Origin: an uncultured Draconibacterium sp.
GTDB lineage: Bacteria > Bacteroidota > Bacteroidia > Bacteroidales > Prolixibacteraceae
Direction of reading: 5' to 3'
NCBI RefSeq assembly: GCF_963674925.1
Contig: NZ_OY771647.1
Coordinates: 2,867,501 to 2,931,500, forward strand
Length of the DNA: 64,000 nt
In this document: positions 1 to 9,007 of the stretch, one piece after another
Layout of the letters: the number at the start of each line of letters is the position of its first letter
Numbering within the stretch: the stretch's first letter is position 1
The notes under the pieces: generated by a model
What the model saw: only the letters and a program-made list of their open reading frames with translations
The model's database searches: none
Told to the model about the DNA's origin: nothing
Translations under genes and position numbers: made by a program

Positions 1-2744
1 TTTCAGGACGAATCGCAACCGAATTAAATCTCCTGATTAAAGAGGAATTGTTAAGTGCCAGCGAGAAAAAATACAAAACGCTATACGAAACCGCCAACGA
101 TGCAATAATATTACTGAAAGGCAGCACATTTGTTGAGTGTAATCCTGCAACACTCGAGATATTTGGCTGTTCACACACCGATGAATTTATTGGGAAAACA
201 GTGATGGATTTTTCTTCGGAGAAACAGCCCGATGGAAGCTACTCGAAAGATAAGGCTTTGGAATATATTAATAAAACGATTAAAGGGAAATCACAACGTT
301 TTTACTGGCAACATTGCCGAAAGGACAAATCGACATTTCACGCCGAAGTTACCCTGAATCCCCTGCAAATTGAGAATGAAGTACATTTTCAGGCTATCGT
401 CAGGGATATAAGCGATCAAAAAAAGGTTGAAGACAGCTTAAAAGGCTCGGAAGAACGGTTTAAAATTATTTTTGAATATGCACCCGATGCGATTTATCTG
501 AATGATTTAACCGGAAATTTTATATACGGTAACCGTGCGTCGGAAGAATTAATTGGCTTTCCCCGCGAGGATATGATTGGCACAAATCCTTTTGAAGGAA
601 TGTTGAATTCGAACGATTTTCCGAAGGCTATTGAAGCGCTCGAACAAAATGCAATGGGATTAAAGTCGGGGCCGAACGAGTATCGGGTTAAAACGTCTGA
701 AGGTGAAAAAATTCTTGAAGTCAGTGGATTCCCGGTAAAAATCGATAGTGAGTTGGTGGTATTGGGAATAGCTCGCGACATTACAAATAGGAAGAGGATT
801 GAAAAGGAATTACGCGAACATGAAAGTTTTATCCGATCGATAGTTGAAACTTCGAAAGACTGGATTTGGGCGATAGACGAAGAGGGGGTACACACCTATT
901 CGAATAATGCCGTGATGGACATTATTGGCTATGCAGATACCGATATAGTTGGTCAGCAAAGTGCATTGCTCATTCACGAAGATGACAGAAAGAAGGTAGG
1001 AAAGTTATTGTCGGAATGTATTGCTGAGAAAAAAGGTTGGCAGAATTTTGTGCTTCGATGGCAGCATAAAGACGGCAGCTGGAAATACCTCGAAAGCAAT
1101 TCGGTGCCTATTTTGAACGATAAAAAGATAATTGTTGGTTTTCGGGGCGTCGATAGGGATATTACACAACGTATTCAGTTTGAAAATGAGTTAATTAATG
1201 CAAAAGAAATTGCTGAAAAAAATGAAGAGCGTTTACTAGAATCACAACGTGTGGCCAAACTGGGGCATTACAGCCTCGATCTGAATACCGGGCTGTTTTT
1301 AATCTCACCGGAGGTTAAACGAATTTTCGGCATCGATGATACCATCGAATATAATGTTGAAAACTGGCTCAAGCTGATCCATCCCGACGACAGAATGGAA
1401 CAGAAGCAATATATTGAACAAAATATTCTGATAAGCAAGAGTCCAGGCGCCATGGAATACCGGCTAATAAATGGAGAAACCGGAAATATTGTTTGGGTAC
1501 ACGTTGAAGGGGAAGTACGAAGGGATGAAGACAATAAGCCGCTTGAATTATTTGGTACCGTTCAGGATATCACCACCCAGAAATTAATCGATTCGGAATT
1601 GATATTGGCCAAAGAAAAGGCCGAACAAAGCGACAAGTTGAAAACAGCATTTTTGTTAAATGTTTCGCACGAAATACGAACACCGATGAATGGTATAATG
1701 GGGTTTCTTGAATTTCTGAGAGAACCCGATTTAAGTGATGTTGAAAAGTCAGGTTACCTTGAAATTATCAACAAAAGTGGCGAGCGCCTGATGAATACGA
1801 TCAACGATATTGTGGAGATTTCGAAGATTGAAACCGGCGATATTAATCTGATCATTCAGGAAATTGACCTTGCCGAGGTGATGCAATATCACTATAATTT
1901 CTTTCGAATAGCGGCCGAAGAAAAAGGTCTTAAACTGATTATAAAAGAGCAGGTTTCGGGAGATAGGGCCATTGTAAAAACAGATAAAAATAAACTGGAT
2001 GGTATTTTAATGAACCTGATTAAAAATGCCATAAAATTCACCGACGAAGGTAAAGTAGAACTCGGGAACTACCTCGAAAATGGTCAGCTGTATTTCTATG
2101 TGCGCGATACCGGAATTGGTATTCCGGAAAACAAGTATGAAGCGATATTCGAACGATTTGTTCAGGTTGATACCAATTTAAGCCGCGGGTACGAAGGATC
2201 GGGAATCGGTCTTTCGATTGCAAATGGCCATGTTGAGGCACTTAATGGAAACATCCAGGTTAAATCGGAGCAGGGAAAGGGGAGTACGTTTCTTTTTTCC
2301 ATCGAATATAATCCGGCAAAACAGCTTACCGCCTCAATAAAAGAGGACGATAATCCGGAATTAAAATCAGGGGAGGGAACCATTCTCATTGCAGAAGACG
2401 ATAAAATAAATTTTATGCTGCTGGAACGAATACTTTCGAAAGATTATAATCTGATACATGCTGCTAATGGTGAAGAGGCGGTTCGTTTACTGTTTGAAAA
2501 TCCAAACGTAAGCCTGGTGCTGATGGATATAAAAATGCCCGGAGAATACGACGGCTTGGAAGCAACACGTTTAATCAGACAGAAAAATACCGCGATCCCG
2601 ATAATTGCACAAACTGCTTATGCGCACAGTTCGGATAAAATAAAAGCCATTGATTCCGGTTGTAACGATTATATTACAAAACCGTTTAATGCCGAGCAAT
2701 TAAAATCGATAATTAAGAAATATTTGCCGTGGACAAAGCGGTAA
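1..2744 (+). CDS. PAS-domain hybrid sensor histidine kinase/response regulator (5' truncated)
   Basis: The frame is open from the window edge (codons from base 3), so the true start lies upstream and the TTG at 48 is not a convincing start. Seen in order: four PAS-like sensor modules (about 60-430, 440-800, 815-1180 and 1230-1590), each closed by a PAC-like segment such as VRDISDQKK or ARDITNRKR; a HisKA phosphoacceptor box VSHEIRTPMNG with the His codon at 1668-1670; an HATPase_c domain with N box (LMNLIKNAIKF), DTGIGIP and GSGIGLSIA; and a C-terminal receiver with acidic pair EDD, phospho-acceptor Asp at 2526-2528 (LMDIKMP) and Lys in ITKPF. It is a multi-sensor phosphorelay kinase with intramolecular transfer His to Asp. 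No transmembrane segment is visible in the part present. The ligand is unknown. Confidence 0.93.
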   Translation, partial: SGRIATELNLLIKEELLSASEKKYKTLYETANDAIILLKGSTFVECNPATLEIFGCSHTDEFIGKTVMDFSSEKQPDGSYSKDKALEYINKTIKGKSQRFYWQHCRKDKSTFHAEVTLNPLQIENEVHFQAIVRDISDQKKVEDSLKGSEERFKIIFEYAPDAIYLNDLTGNFIYGNRASEELIGFPREDMIGTNPFEGMLNSNDFPKAIEALEQNAMGLKSGPNEYRVKTSEGEKILEVSGFPVKIDSELVVLGIARDITNRKRIEKELREHESFIRSIVETSKDWIWAIDEEGVHTYSNNAVMDIIGYADTDIVGQQSALLIHEDDRKKVGKLLSECIAEKKGWQNFVLRWQHKDGSWKYLESNSVPILNDKKIIVGFRGVDRDITQRIQFENELINAKEIAEKNEERLLESQRVAKLGHYSLDLNTGLFLISPEVKRIFGIDDTIEYNVENWLKLIHPDDRMEQKQYIEQNILISKSPGAMEYRLINGETGNIVWVHVEGEVRRDEDNKPLELFGTVQDITTQKLIDSELILAKEKAEQSDKLKTAFLLNVSHEIRTPMNGIMGFLEFLREPDLSDVEKSGYLEIINKSGERLMNTINDIVEISKIETGDINLIIQEIDLAEVMQYHYNFFRIAAEEKGLKLIIKEQVSGDRAIVKTDKNKLDGILMNLIKNAIKFTDEGKVELGNYLENGQLYFYVRDTGIGIPENKYEAIFERFVQVDTNLSRGYEGSGIGLSIANGHVEALNGNIQVKSEQGKGSTFLFSIEYNPAKQLTASIKEDDNPELKSGEGTILIAEDDKINFMLLERILSKDYNLIHAANGEEAVRLLFENPNVSLVLMDIKMPGEYDGLEATRLIRQKNTAIPIIAQTAYAHSSDKIKAIDSGCNDYITKPFNAEQLKSIIKKYLPWTKR

Positions 2745-2877
2745 AATCAAAATAAATACGTGATCTGAATAGATACCGTGCAAATTTGTAATTCTCCAAG
2801 TTATACCACCCCACCGCTGTAAACGCGATGCCCCTCTCCTGGCAGGAGGGGAAACGTTCTTGGAAAGCTCTTTGATA

Positions 2878-2907
2878 TTGCTACATTTGATCGGACAGTA
2901 GGTTAAG
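2878..2907 (+). repeat. left terminal inverted repeat of the IS3 element
   Basis: Starts TTGCTACA and ends GGACAGTAGGTTAAG. It matches the reverse complement of 4118-4147 at about 20 of 30 positions, with 12 of 15 in the inner half. Confidence 0.65.
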
Positions 2908-2939
2908 ATATGATTGTAATAAAATTGTATCTTAGAATT

Positions 2940-3254
2940 ATGAGTAGAGAAAGACGAACATTTACACGAGAGTTTAAGCTCAACGCAGTAGAATTGAGTT
3001 ACTCCAGAGAAAACATTGTTGAATTGGCACATGAGCTAAAAATACGTCCGGCATTACTTTACAGATGGAGGAGCGAATTTGCCAGCTCACAAGGGGCAAG
3101 TTTTCCAGGTAATGGCAATCCAAAAATGACGGATGAAGAAAAAGAAATAGCACGTTTGAAAAAAGAGCTTGCCGATATGCAAATGGAAAGGGATATTCTA
3201 AAAAAGGCAGTAGGCATCTTTTCCAAGAGCGATGGAAAATATACCGGTTTATAA
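2940..3254 (+). CDS. IS3-family transposase OrfA (HTH DNA-binding subunit)
   Basis: A 104-residue protein if started at the ATG at 2940, which gives the typical IS3 OrfA N-terminus MSRERRTFTREFKLNAV; a start at 2910 would add ten residues unlike the family. Residues about 7-55 form the transposase HTH (HTH_Tnp_1/IS911-like: ELAHELKIRPALLYRWRSEF). Residues about 65-95 are a heptad-rich coiled coil (EEKEIARLKKELADMQMERDILKK cut here at the zipper core) used for dimerisation and OrfAB contact. The coiled coil ends at the slippery site 3200-3206, where a -1 shift would lead into orfB. OrfA alone normally acts as a regulator of transposition. Confidence 0.9.
   Translation: MSRERRTFTREFKLNAVELSYSRENIVELAHELKIRPALLYRWRSEFASSQGASFPGNGNPKMTDEEKEIARLKKELADMQMERDILKKAVGIFSKSDGKYTGL
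3200..3206 (+). other. programmed -1 frameshift heptamer A_AAA_AAG
   Basis: In the orfA frame the codons read CTA AAA AAG GCA, so the preceding A gives A_AAA_AAG, the classic IS3-family slippery sequence at the end of the OrfA leucine zipper. The orfB frame is open upstream through this point, so a -1 shift yields one OrfAB fusion transposase. Confidence 0.75.
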
Positions 3255-3268
3255 CCGATAACAGCTCC

Positions 3269-4117
3269 ATGTTTCCCATTGAAATGATGTGTAAAGTATT
3301 AGGAGTAAGCAGAAGTGGATTTTATTTCTGGTTAAAAAGGAAGCCCTCAAAACGGGCACTTGAAAATGACGATTTAATGGAACAGATACGAGTGATACAT
3401 AAAAAGAGCAAAGGAACTTACGGAAGTCCACGCATCTGCGAGGAACTTAAGAAAGGTTATGTTCATGTATCACGACGCCGTATCGCCAGGTTGATGAAAA
3501 AAGCTAATATCCGCAGCACCACAAAAAAACGTTTTAAATGCACTACCGAATCCAGACACCAGTTCCCAGTTGCACCGAACCTGTTGAACCGGGAGTTCAA
3601 AGTGGATCAGCAAGGAAAAGTATGGGTTTCTGACATTACTTATATCCGAACCACCGAAGGCTGGTTATACCTGACTGTTATTATAGATCTATGTGATCGA
3701 AAGGTAATTGGATGGTCTACAAGCAATACGCTTAAAACCAATGAAACAGTTGTTCCTGCATGGAAAATGGCAGTTACAAACCGACCAATAACTGATAATC
3801 TGATTTTTCATTCTGACAGGGGAATACAATACGCCTGTACAGAGTTTAAAGAACTTCTGGCAACAAATCCATGTGTAAAACAAAGTATGAGCAGAAAAGC
3901 AGATTGTTGGGATAATGCAGTTGCTGAAAGCTTTTTTAAAACCTTAAAAACAGAATGGATTTACAGAAATAAGTATGCCACGAAAAAGCATGCGAGAGTT
4001 TCTGTTTTTGAATATATAGAAACCTGGTACAATACGCAGAGAAGCCATTCTTCTTTGAATTATTTGTCACCGGAAGAATTTGGAGAATTAATGAACAAAC
4101 AAAAATTGGCAGCATAG
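3269..4117 (+). CDS. IS3-family transposase OrfB (DDE catalytic subunit)
   Basis: 282 residues from the first ATG. The frame is open further upstream, as expected for production as an OrfAB fusion by -1 frameshifting. An HTH_21-type region (KSKGTYGSPRICEEL, about residues 50-65) precedes an rve integrase core. I see the catalytic triad: Asp in WVSDITY, Asp in FHSDRGIQY, and Glu in DNAVAESFFKTLKTE with the usual 35-residue D-E spacing. The full C-terminal motif HSSLNYLSPEEF is present. No frameshift or stop disrupts it, so transposition competence is plausible. A 33-bp piece of its 3' end is repeated exactly at 17316-17348. Confidence 0.92.
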   Translation: MFPIEMMCKVLGVSRSGFYFWLKRKPSKRALENDDLMEQIRVIHKKSKGTYGSPRICEELKKGYVHVSRRRIARLMKKANIRSTTKKRFKCTTESRHQFPVAPNLLNREFKVDQQGKVWVSDITYIRTTEGWLYLTVIIDLCDRKVIGWSTSNTLKTNETVVPAWKMAVTNRPITDNLIFHSDRGIQYACTEFKELLATNPCVKQSMSRKADCWDNAVAESFFKTLKTEWIYRNKYATKKHARVSVFEYIETWYNTQRSHSSLNYLSPEEFGELMNKQKLAA

Positions 4118-4147
4118 CTTAACTGATTGTCCACTTTTTTGTTGCAA
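4118..4147 (-). repeat. right terminal inverted repeat of the IS3 element
   Basis: Begins CTTAACTGATTGTCC directly after the orfB stop codon and ends GTTGCAA. It is the inverted partner of 2878-2907. Confidence 0.65.
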
Positions 4148-4271
4148 GTTCACTTTCGCTATTAATGAATTAGAATACCTTTATTTCTCCTTCGAGGAGG
4201 AGTGGGCTTTTATAATCCGTTGTTGACGGATTTTGAAAGGTCGAGGTGGTGTTTTGATTACTTCTCCGCTA

Positions 4272-4343
4272 ACTCGCAACTCATGTCTCGCAGCTAGCAA
4301 CCGGTAGCTCGCAACTTTTTTAATACTTAATCACTAATCCTTC
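4272..4343 (+). repeat. 72-bp direct repeat, copy 1
   Basis: Runs from ACTCGCAACTCA to CACTAATCCTTC and is repeated with few differences at 4589-4660. Both contain CTCGCAGCTAGCAACCGGT. Such CTCGCA/GCTCGTAGCT strings recur in other gene-free stretches of the window (7330, 9080). Confidence 0.7.
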
Positions 4344-4468
4344 TTCCTTATGCCTTTCAACTTTTGCCTTTTGCCTTGATTCATCCTTCATTCTTAATCG
4401 TTCATCCTTTCATTCGGCTTGCCACGCTCGTTCCTCCCTCGCAATGACATTGTTTGTTGAGGAAGGCC

Positions 4469-4522
4469 GGCAGCGGACAATGAACTCATTCGTCCCGGCA
4501 AAATTGTTTGTTGACCGCTGCC
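4469..4522. repeat. 54-bp hairpin repeat (GGCAGCGGACAA family), copy 1
   Basis: Arms GGCAGCGGACAA and TTGaCCGCTGCC enclose about 30 bases. A second copy of equal length lies at 8704-8757, and degenerate arms occur near 7516, 13186 and 14702. All are intergenic. Confidence 0.7.
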
Positions 4523-4588
4523 CTGATCTCACTAGGTAATGTGTCATTGCGATCCGCCAGCTGGCGAAGAAGCAATCTCTGTCTAGCT

Positions 4589-4660
4589 ACTCGCAACTCG
4601 TGTCTCGCAGCTAGCAACCGGTAGCTCGCAGCTTTTTTCATCCTTAATCACTAATCCTTC
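4589..4660 (+). repeat. 72-bp direct repeat, copy 2
   Basis: Second copy of the 4272-4343 sequence, just ahead of the FtsX-like permease. The 4148-4744 stretch carries only such repeats and no credible gene. Confidence 0.7.
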
Positions 4661-4744
4661 AATAACCTTGTAACCAACAACAACTTCGCGCGTCTTTAAA
4701 ATATCCGGTTCATTCATTCACGGAAAACTAAAGCTATCGAAAAC

Positions 4745-7168
4745 ATGATTAAAAACTTATTAAAACACAGCCTGCGGGCGTTAAAGAAGCAAAAAGGATA
4801 TGTTGCTATCAACATTTTGGGACTGTCCATCGGAATAGCCTGTAGTATTATCATAGCGCTGTTTATTATCCACGAGTTAAGTTACGATCAGTACAACGAA
4901 AATAAAGACCGGCTTTACCGTTTAACACTCGACGGTAAAATTGGCGAGCAGGAAGTAAATGCTTCTTATACGGCGGCGGTTATTGGGCCAACCATGGCCA
5001 TCGATTTTCCCGAGGTGGAAAAATTTTGCCGCCTAAACACATGGGGCGATGCCATTGTAAAAAAAGAAGATATCGCTTATGTGATTGACGATTTTGCCGA
5101 AGTGGATTCTACCTTTTTTGAGCTGTTCTCCATACCGCTGCTGAAAGGCGACAGCAAAACCGTACTGAACGAACCCAACACCATGGTGCTGTCGGAGTCG
5201 ACGGCTAAAAAGATCTTTGGCGACGAAGATCCCATAAATAAACTGTTACGCGTAAATACCGGTCAGGATCCGTACCGCGTAACCGGAGTAATGGCCGATT
5301 TCCCCGAGGAAACGCATTTAAATGCCAACATCCTCACTTCGTTTATGACCAACCAAAGATCCGACGACAAGGAGTGGTTAAACAATAGTTTTTCTACGTA
5401 CATATTACTAAAACCGAATACTTCGCCCGATAATGTTGAGGCAAAGTTTCCGGGCATGATTGAAAAATATGTTGGCCCGAGGGTGCAGCAGCTGTTTGGC
5501 GTTTCGTTGAGCGATTTTGTTACACAGGGCAACCGTTACGAATTTCACCTGCAGCCGGTAACAAAAATTCACCTGCAACCGGAGGTCGAGCACGAAGTAA
5601 AACCTGCCACCGATCCAAAATACCTGGTAATTTTCAGCAGTGTGGCCATTCTGATCATTGTAATTGCCTCCATTAATTTTATGAACCTTTCCACCGCGCA
5701 GGCCACCAAACGTGCCAAAGAAATTGGGGTGAAAAAGGTAAGCGGTTCGTCAAAAGGAATGCTTATTCTGCAATTCCTTACCGATTCAATTTTAATTTCA
5801 TTCATTGCACTCATTCTGGCCGTGGTTATTGTTTTTATATCGCTGCCGTTCTTTAACGATGTTTTTGATACGCAGGTACAATTTAATCTTATCGAGCATT
5901 TCTATTACATACCCTTGCTAATTGTCTTTGCGCTTTTCGTAGGCTTTATTGCAGGCGCTTATCCGGCCTTTTATCTCTCGTCGTTTAATCCCAACACTGT
6001 GTTGCGCGGAAAACTTCGCGACGGGGCAAAAAACGGGAAATTACGCCGCATTCTGGTGTCGGTTCAGTTTCTTATTTCCATTATTCTTATTGTAGGAACG
6101 GTTATTATGTACCGTCAATTAACTTACATGGTAAATAAAGATGTTGGTTTCAACAAAGAGCGTTTGATGGTGATCCACAGCGCCGGTGCAATTGGCGACC
6201 AGGTAAAGGCATTTAAACAGGAAATACTAAAAATACCCGGTGTTGAGTTTGTATCGGCATCGACGGCTGTTCCCGGACACAACACCAACAACAACGGTTA
6301 TATGCTGGAAGGCCGCGACGGGCAGACCTTCCTGATGCAAACTGCCTATGTAGATTACGATTTCCTGAAAACCTACAACATCGAGCTTAGCGACGGCCGT
6401 TTTTTCGACCGTGAGTTTGGGGCCGACCACGACGCGTGTATCGTAAACCGGAAAACCGTTGAAGAGTTTGGTATCGACGATTATACCCAGGCACGGTTTG
6501 TAGTTGTTTTTAACGACGATGGCGAGAAAAAATTTATGCCCATCATAGGTGTTTGTAATAATTTTCATTTCGAATCGCTTCACAGTCGGATAAACCCGTA
6601 TGTGATGCGCTTTAAAGAAGACGACAATAACTGGGGTTTTATATCGGTAAAATTTAACACCGATGCATCGGCGGCGGCCATTAACCAGATTGAAGACAGC
6701 TGGAAACGTTTTGCATCGAATAACCCGCTGCGCTACTTTTTTATGGATGAAGACTTTTCGCACATGTATAAAGCCGAGCGGCAAAATGCAAAGTTGTCGG
6801 TTGTTTTTGCCATACTGGGGATTTTTATTGCGGCGCTGGGATTGTTCGGCCTCACCTCGTTTACCGTTGAGCAGCGAACAAAAGAAGTGGGGGTACGCAA
6901 AGCGCTGGGAGCTTCCGGCTACAGTATTTTCTACCTTATTTCGAAAGAAATTATTGTACTGGTTTGTGTGGCAACTCTTGTGGCCTGGCCGCTTATTTAC
7001 TGGGTAGCTACCAACTGGCTGCATAATTATTACTACCGCATCCACCTCGGTGTATTTGAGTTTATTATTGGCTTTATTGTGGCCATTTCCATAGCATTGG
7101 CTACCATTAGTTATAAAACACTGCAAACACTGCGGATTAATCCGGCGCATACCTTGAGGTATGAGTAG
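4745..7168 (+). CDS. MacB/FtsX-family ABC transporter permease
   Basis: 807 residues, the usual length for the large Bacteroidota FtsX-type permeases. N-terminal cytoplasmic stretch then TM1 (about 21-42), a long periplasmic MacB_PCD domain (about 45-280), three TM helices of a first FtsX module (about 287-410), another TM (about 435-455), a second periplasmic domain, and a C-terminal FtsX module (about 690-800) with the conserved RTKEVGVRKALGAS loop. The first module has the equivalent RAKEIGVKKVSGSS. No ATPase is adjacent, so it must pair with one elsewhere or stand as an orphan. The family exports peptides or lipids or works by mechanotransmission; the substrate is not predictable. It stands alone, flanked by repeat-filled DNA on both sides. 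Confidence 0.92.
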   Translation: MIKNLLKHSLRALKKQKGYVAINILGLSIGIACSIIIALFIIHELSYDQYNENKDRLYRLTLDGKIGEQEVNASYTAAVIGPTMAIDFPEVEKFCRLNTWGDAIVKKEDIAYVIDDFAEVDSTFFELFSIPLLKGDSKTVLNEPNTMVLSESTAKKIFGDEDPINKLLRVNTGQDPYRVTGVMADFPEETHLNANILTSFMTNQRSDDKEWLNNSFSTYILLKPNTSPDNVEAKFPGMIEKYVGPRVQQLFGVSLSDFVTQGNRYEFHLQPVTKIHLQPEVEHEVKPATDPKYLVIFSSVAILIIVIASINFMNLSTAQATKRAKEIGVKKVSGSSKGMLILQFLTDSILISFIALILAVVIVFISLPFFNDVFDTQVQFNLIEHFYYIPLLIVFALFVGFIAGAYPAFYLSSFNPNTVLRGKLRDGAKNGKLRRILVSVQFLISIILIVGTVIMYRQLTYMVNKDVGFNKERLMVIHSAGAIGDQVKAFKQEILKIPGVEFVSASTAVPGHNTNNNGYMLEGRDGQTFLMQTAYVDYDFLKTYNIELSDGRFFDREFGADHDACIVNRKTVEEFGIDDYTQARFVVVFNDDGEKKFMPIIGVCNNFHFESLHSRINPYVMRFKEDDNNWGFISVKFNTDASAAAINQIEDSWKRFASNNPLRYFFMDEDFSHMYKAERQNAKLSVVFAILGIFIAALGLFGLTSFTVEQRTKEVGVRKALGASGYSIFYLISKEIIVLVCVATLVAWPLIYWVATNWLHNYYYRIHLGVFEFIIGFIVAISIALATISYKTLQTLRINPAHTLRYE

Positions 7169-7180
7169 GGGAGATGGATT

Positions 7181-7204
7181 GAGGGACTGAGGGACTGAGG
7201 GACT
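7181..7204 (+). repeat. tandem octamer GAGGGACT x3
   Basis: Three perfect head-to-tail copies of GAGGGACT directly downstream of the permease. This could be variable in copy number. Confidence 0.9.
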
Positions 7205-7431
7205 GAATGCTTAAATGCTTTAGTGCGTGAATGCTTTAATAAGCGGTAGCTTTGTAAAATTGCCTACTGCGATGTTGCCAACTGCTAACTTGCCGCAGAT
7301 TGAATAAGATTGAAGAAAGCTATTCGCTTACAGCTCGCAGCTCGTAGCTTTTTTCATCCTTCATCAATAATCCTCTGAAATACTTTTTTGCACCGTGGCT
7401 TTAGCCCGGTGTATTGATGAGACAATAAGAA

Positions 7432-7471
7432 AGGCTTTAGCCATTACTATTCACATTAAAGGCTAAAGCCT
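7432..7471. repeat. hairpin with perfect 11-bp arms
   Basis: AGGCTTTAGCC and GGCTAAAGCCT are separated by 18 bases. There is no T-run, so it is more likely a dispersed palindromic repeat than a terminator. The whole 7169-7725 stretch holds only repeats of this kind (also a CCGCTGCCC arm near 7525) and no credible gene. Confidence 0.7.
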
Positions 7472-7725
7472 ACATGCCATTTTCTCCTGAATCACCGCCC
7501 TGAAGGATGGTGCAAAATTGTTGTCCGCTGCCCTGATCGCTTTGGGCTTTGTAAAAAAGGAGAGCACGCTTCGAGGTGCTGTCGTTGCCCGCTGATAACC
7601 TTTACCTTGTAAAATCGTAATAACCTGAGAGCATATCAATTCTAAGGTTCAATTTATTTAGTAGATGCAAGCCGGAGAAGCAAAGGAAAATTGAACTGAA
7701 TTCGACCAACCTATAAATTTTTACA

Positions 7726-8178
7726 ATGAAAACATTTTTATTAGCGGTAGTTCTTGCACTGGTTACATTAAGCGTACACGGGCAATGGTATTCGAGGTCG
7801 TTTGGTGTCGACAACATCAATGATTTAAATGAGGCACAGTTAAACTATTCCTTGCAACGGGCTCAGACCAATATTAAAGCCGGGAAAATTCTAACATGGT
7901 CGGGTGTTGGCGCCTTTTCTGCAGGCCTGGTTATTGCTGCTGCAAGCCTTGGTGATATGATAACAGACTGGGACGATGACAATTTTGGTATGTACGTGTT
8001 TGGCGGTTCTCTTATGCTGTTAGGCATGGCTTCAACCGTTGTGGGGGTACCTTTCTGGATTGTTGGTGCCAGCCGTAAAAAACAGGTAGAAATTGCCCTG
8101 CTCCGTTTTGATTCATCCGCTTATACCGGTTTTAAACAAGCTAATCAGCTTGGGCTAAGCCTGACGGTTCGTTTTTAA
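7726..8178 (+). CDS. secreted or membrane protein of unknown function
   Basis: 150 residues. An N-terminal signal peptide (MKTFLLAVVLALVTLSVHG, likely cut before QWYS) is followed by a hydrophilic segment and two hydrophobic segments (about 52-72 and 87-112) with acidic residues between them (DWDDDN). The C-terminus ends in ...LGLSLTVRF, with a terminal aromatic reminiscent of outer-membrane beta strands. I do not recognise a family. It has no operon partners. Confidence 0.75.
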   Translation: MKTFLLAVVLALVTLSVHGQWYSRSFGVDNINDLNEAQLNYSLQRAQTNIKAGKILTWSGVGAFSAGLVIAAASLGDMITDWDDDNFGMYVFGGSLMLLGMASTVVGVPFWIVGASRKKQVEIALLRFDSSAYTGFKQANQLGLSLTVRF

Positions 8179-8320
8179 TGGAAGTCGGGAACGCAATTCT
8201 TATTCAAACCAAACAGTATCTTTCGAAATTATCCATCGTAGCCCTTGTTCATGTGGGCACGATTTAGCATGGTGCTCTGCCTGAATCCTGATAGTAATAA
8301 ATCATTTTGGATAGAAAAAA

Positions 8321-8417
8321 AGAAGGGGAAAGCTCTATGGACGCTTTTTGAAGATGATTGATAATTTACAAACCCCTAAACACAAAACCAATCATAAATA
8401 CAGAAGTCGCTTTCCCC
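8321..8417. repeat. 97-bp dispersed repeat, copy A
   Basis: Identical by eye to 17050-17146. Inside it, GGGGAAAGC (8325-8333) and GCTTTCCCC (8409-8417) form terminal inverted repeats. Weaker similarity continues to 8522 (end of GGGAATTATTTCCT), matching 17253 in the other copy. There is no coding capacity, so this may be a tiny non-autonomous element or an IS end remnant. Confidence 0.8.
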
Positions 8418-8703
8418 GCCTGAGTTTAGCAAAACCAATACCAAAAACTAATGAGGTCTGGCTTTTAGATACTTAACAAAATATTTCATTTTTTGCCTTT
8501 CTCTATTTGGGAATTATTTCCTTCGATGGTACAAAAAAGGGAGACCGACAGATGTGGTTATGTTTCTGCTATTGCACTAATTCTCCTTCCGTCAATTCGT
8601 ATTTCGGGGCTTATTTAATCCTTCATCCTTAATCAATAATCCTTTGATTCGGATTGCCACGGTCGTTCCTCCCTCGCAATGACATTGTTTGTTGGGGAAG
8701 ACC

Positions 8704-8757
8704 GGCAGCGGACAATGAAATATTTCATTTCGGCAAGATTAATTGTTGTCCGCTGCC
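8704..8757. repeat. 54-bp hairpin repeat (GGCAGCGGACAA family), copy 2
   Basis: Same arms and same length as 4469-4522, with GGCAGCGGACAATGAA and TTGTTGTCCGCTGCC. The flanks are also shared (CGTTCCTCCCTCGCAATGAC upstream), so the duplicated unit is larger than the hairpin. Confidence 0.75.
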
Positions 8758-8808
8758 CTGATCCTGAACTTAGTCTGTCATTACGAGCGTAGCGAAGTAA
8801 TCTGTTTT

Positions 8809-9007
8809 ACCACCCCGTCAGCGAAAGGATATTTTTTATTCATGGCAATATTTAGTGTCGCTGCCACCCCTCCTGGTAGGAGGGGAAACGTTCGTGCAAT
8901 GTTTATTTTTTGTAATTATGAATTGAAATGCGTTCATTTCTCCTCCTCTCAGGAGGAGTGGGCTTTTAGAATCCGCTGTTAACGGATTTTAAAAGGTCGA
9001 GGTGGTG
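8809..9007. repeat. MITE-like element, uninterrupted copy
   Basis: About 199 bp with imperfect terminal inverted repeats (ACCACCCCG and CGAGGTGGTG), an inner palindrome CCCCTCCTGGTAGGAGGGG, a second one around TCCTCCTCTCAGGAGGAG, and a CCGCTGTTAACGG palindrome. It has no gene. It corresponds to the copy split by the IS3 element at 2805-4251. Confidence 0.7.

Larger units (their letters stand above)
2878..4147 (+). mobile_element. IS3-family insertion sequence, apparently complete
   Basis: Two overlapping-type reading frames (orfA, orfB in the -1 frame), an A_AAA_AAG slippery heptamer and imperfect terminal inverted repeats of about 30 bp (2878-2907 and 4118-4147, about 20 of 30 matching, best in GGACArT and GTTAAG) define a 1.27-kb element. 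DDE residues and both frames are intact, so it may be active. I could not see a clear target-site duplication. The exact outer ends are therefore uncertain by a few bases. Comparison with the uninterrupted repeat at 8809-9007 supports an insertion about here. Confidence 0.85.
2805..4251. repeat. MITE-like repeat copy interrupted by the IS3 element
   Basis: The left part (2805 to about 2877) begins ACCACCCC and contains the palindrome around 2830-2852 (CTCCTGGCAGGAGGGG followed by AAACGTTC). The right part (about 4160-4251) holds GAGGAGTGGGCTTTT and ends in CGAGGTGGTG. The same two halves occur contiguously at 8809-9007, so this copy appears to have been split by the IS at 2878-4147. Confidence 0.7.

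Noticed and set aside
6227..7150. Long open frame of 307 codons on the minus strand
   Set aside because: Lies wholly antisense to the FtsX-like permease, is rich in Cys/Arg/His with no family features, and the plus-strand frame has clear domain motifs.
7432..7471. Intrinsic terminator after the permease
   Set aside because: The perfect hairpin lacks a following T-run on either strand and lies over 260 bases from the stop codon.
8743..8982. 79-codon open frame
   Set aside because: Runs through the MITE-like repeat and its palindromes.
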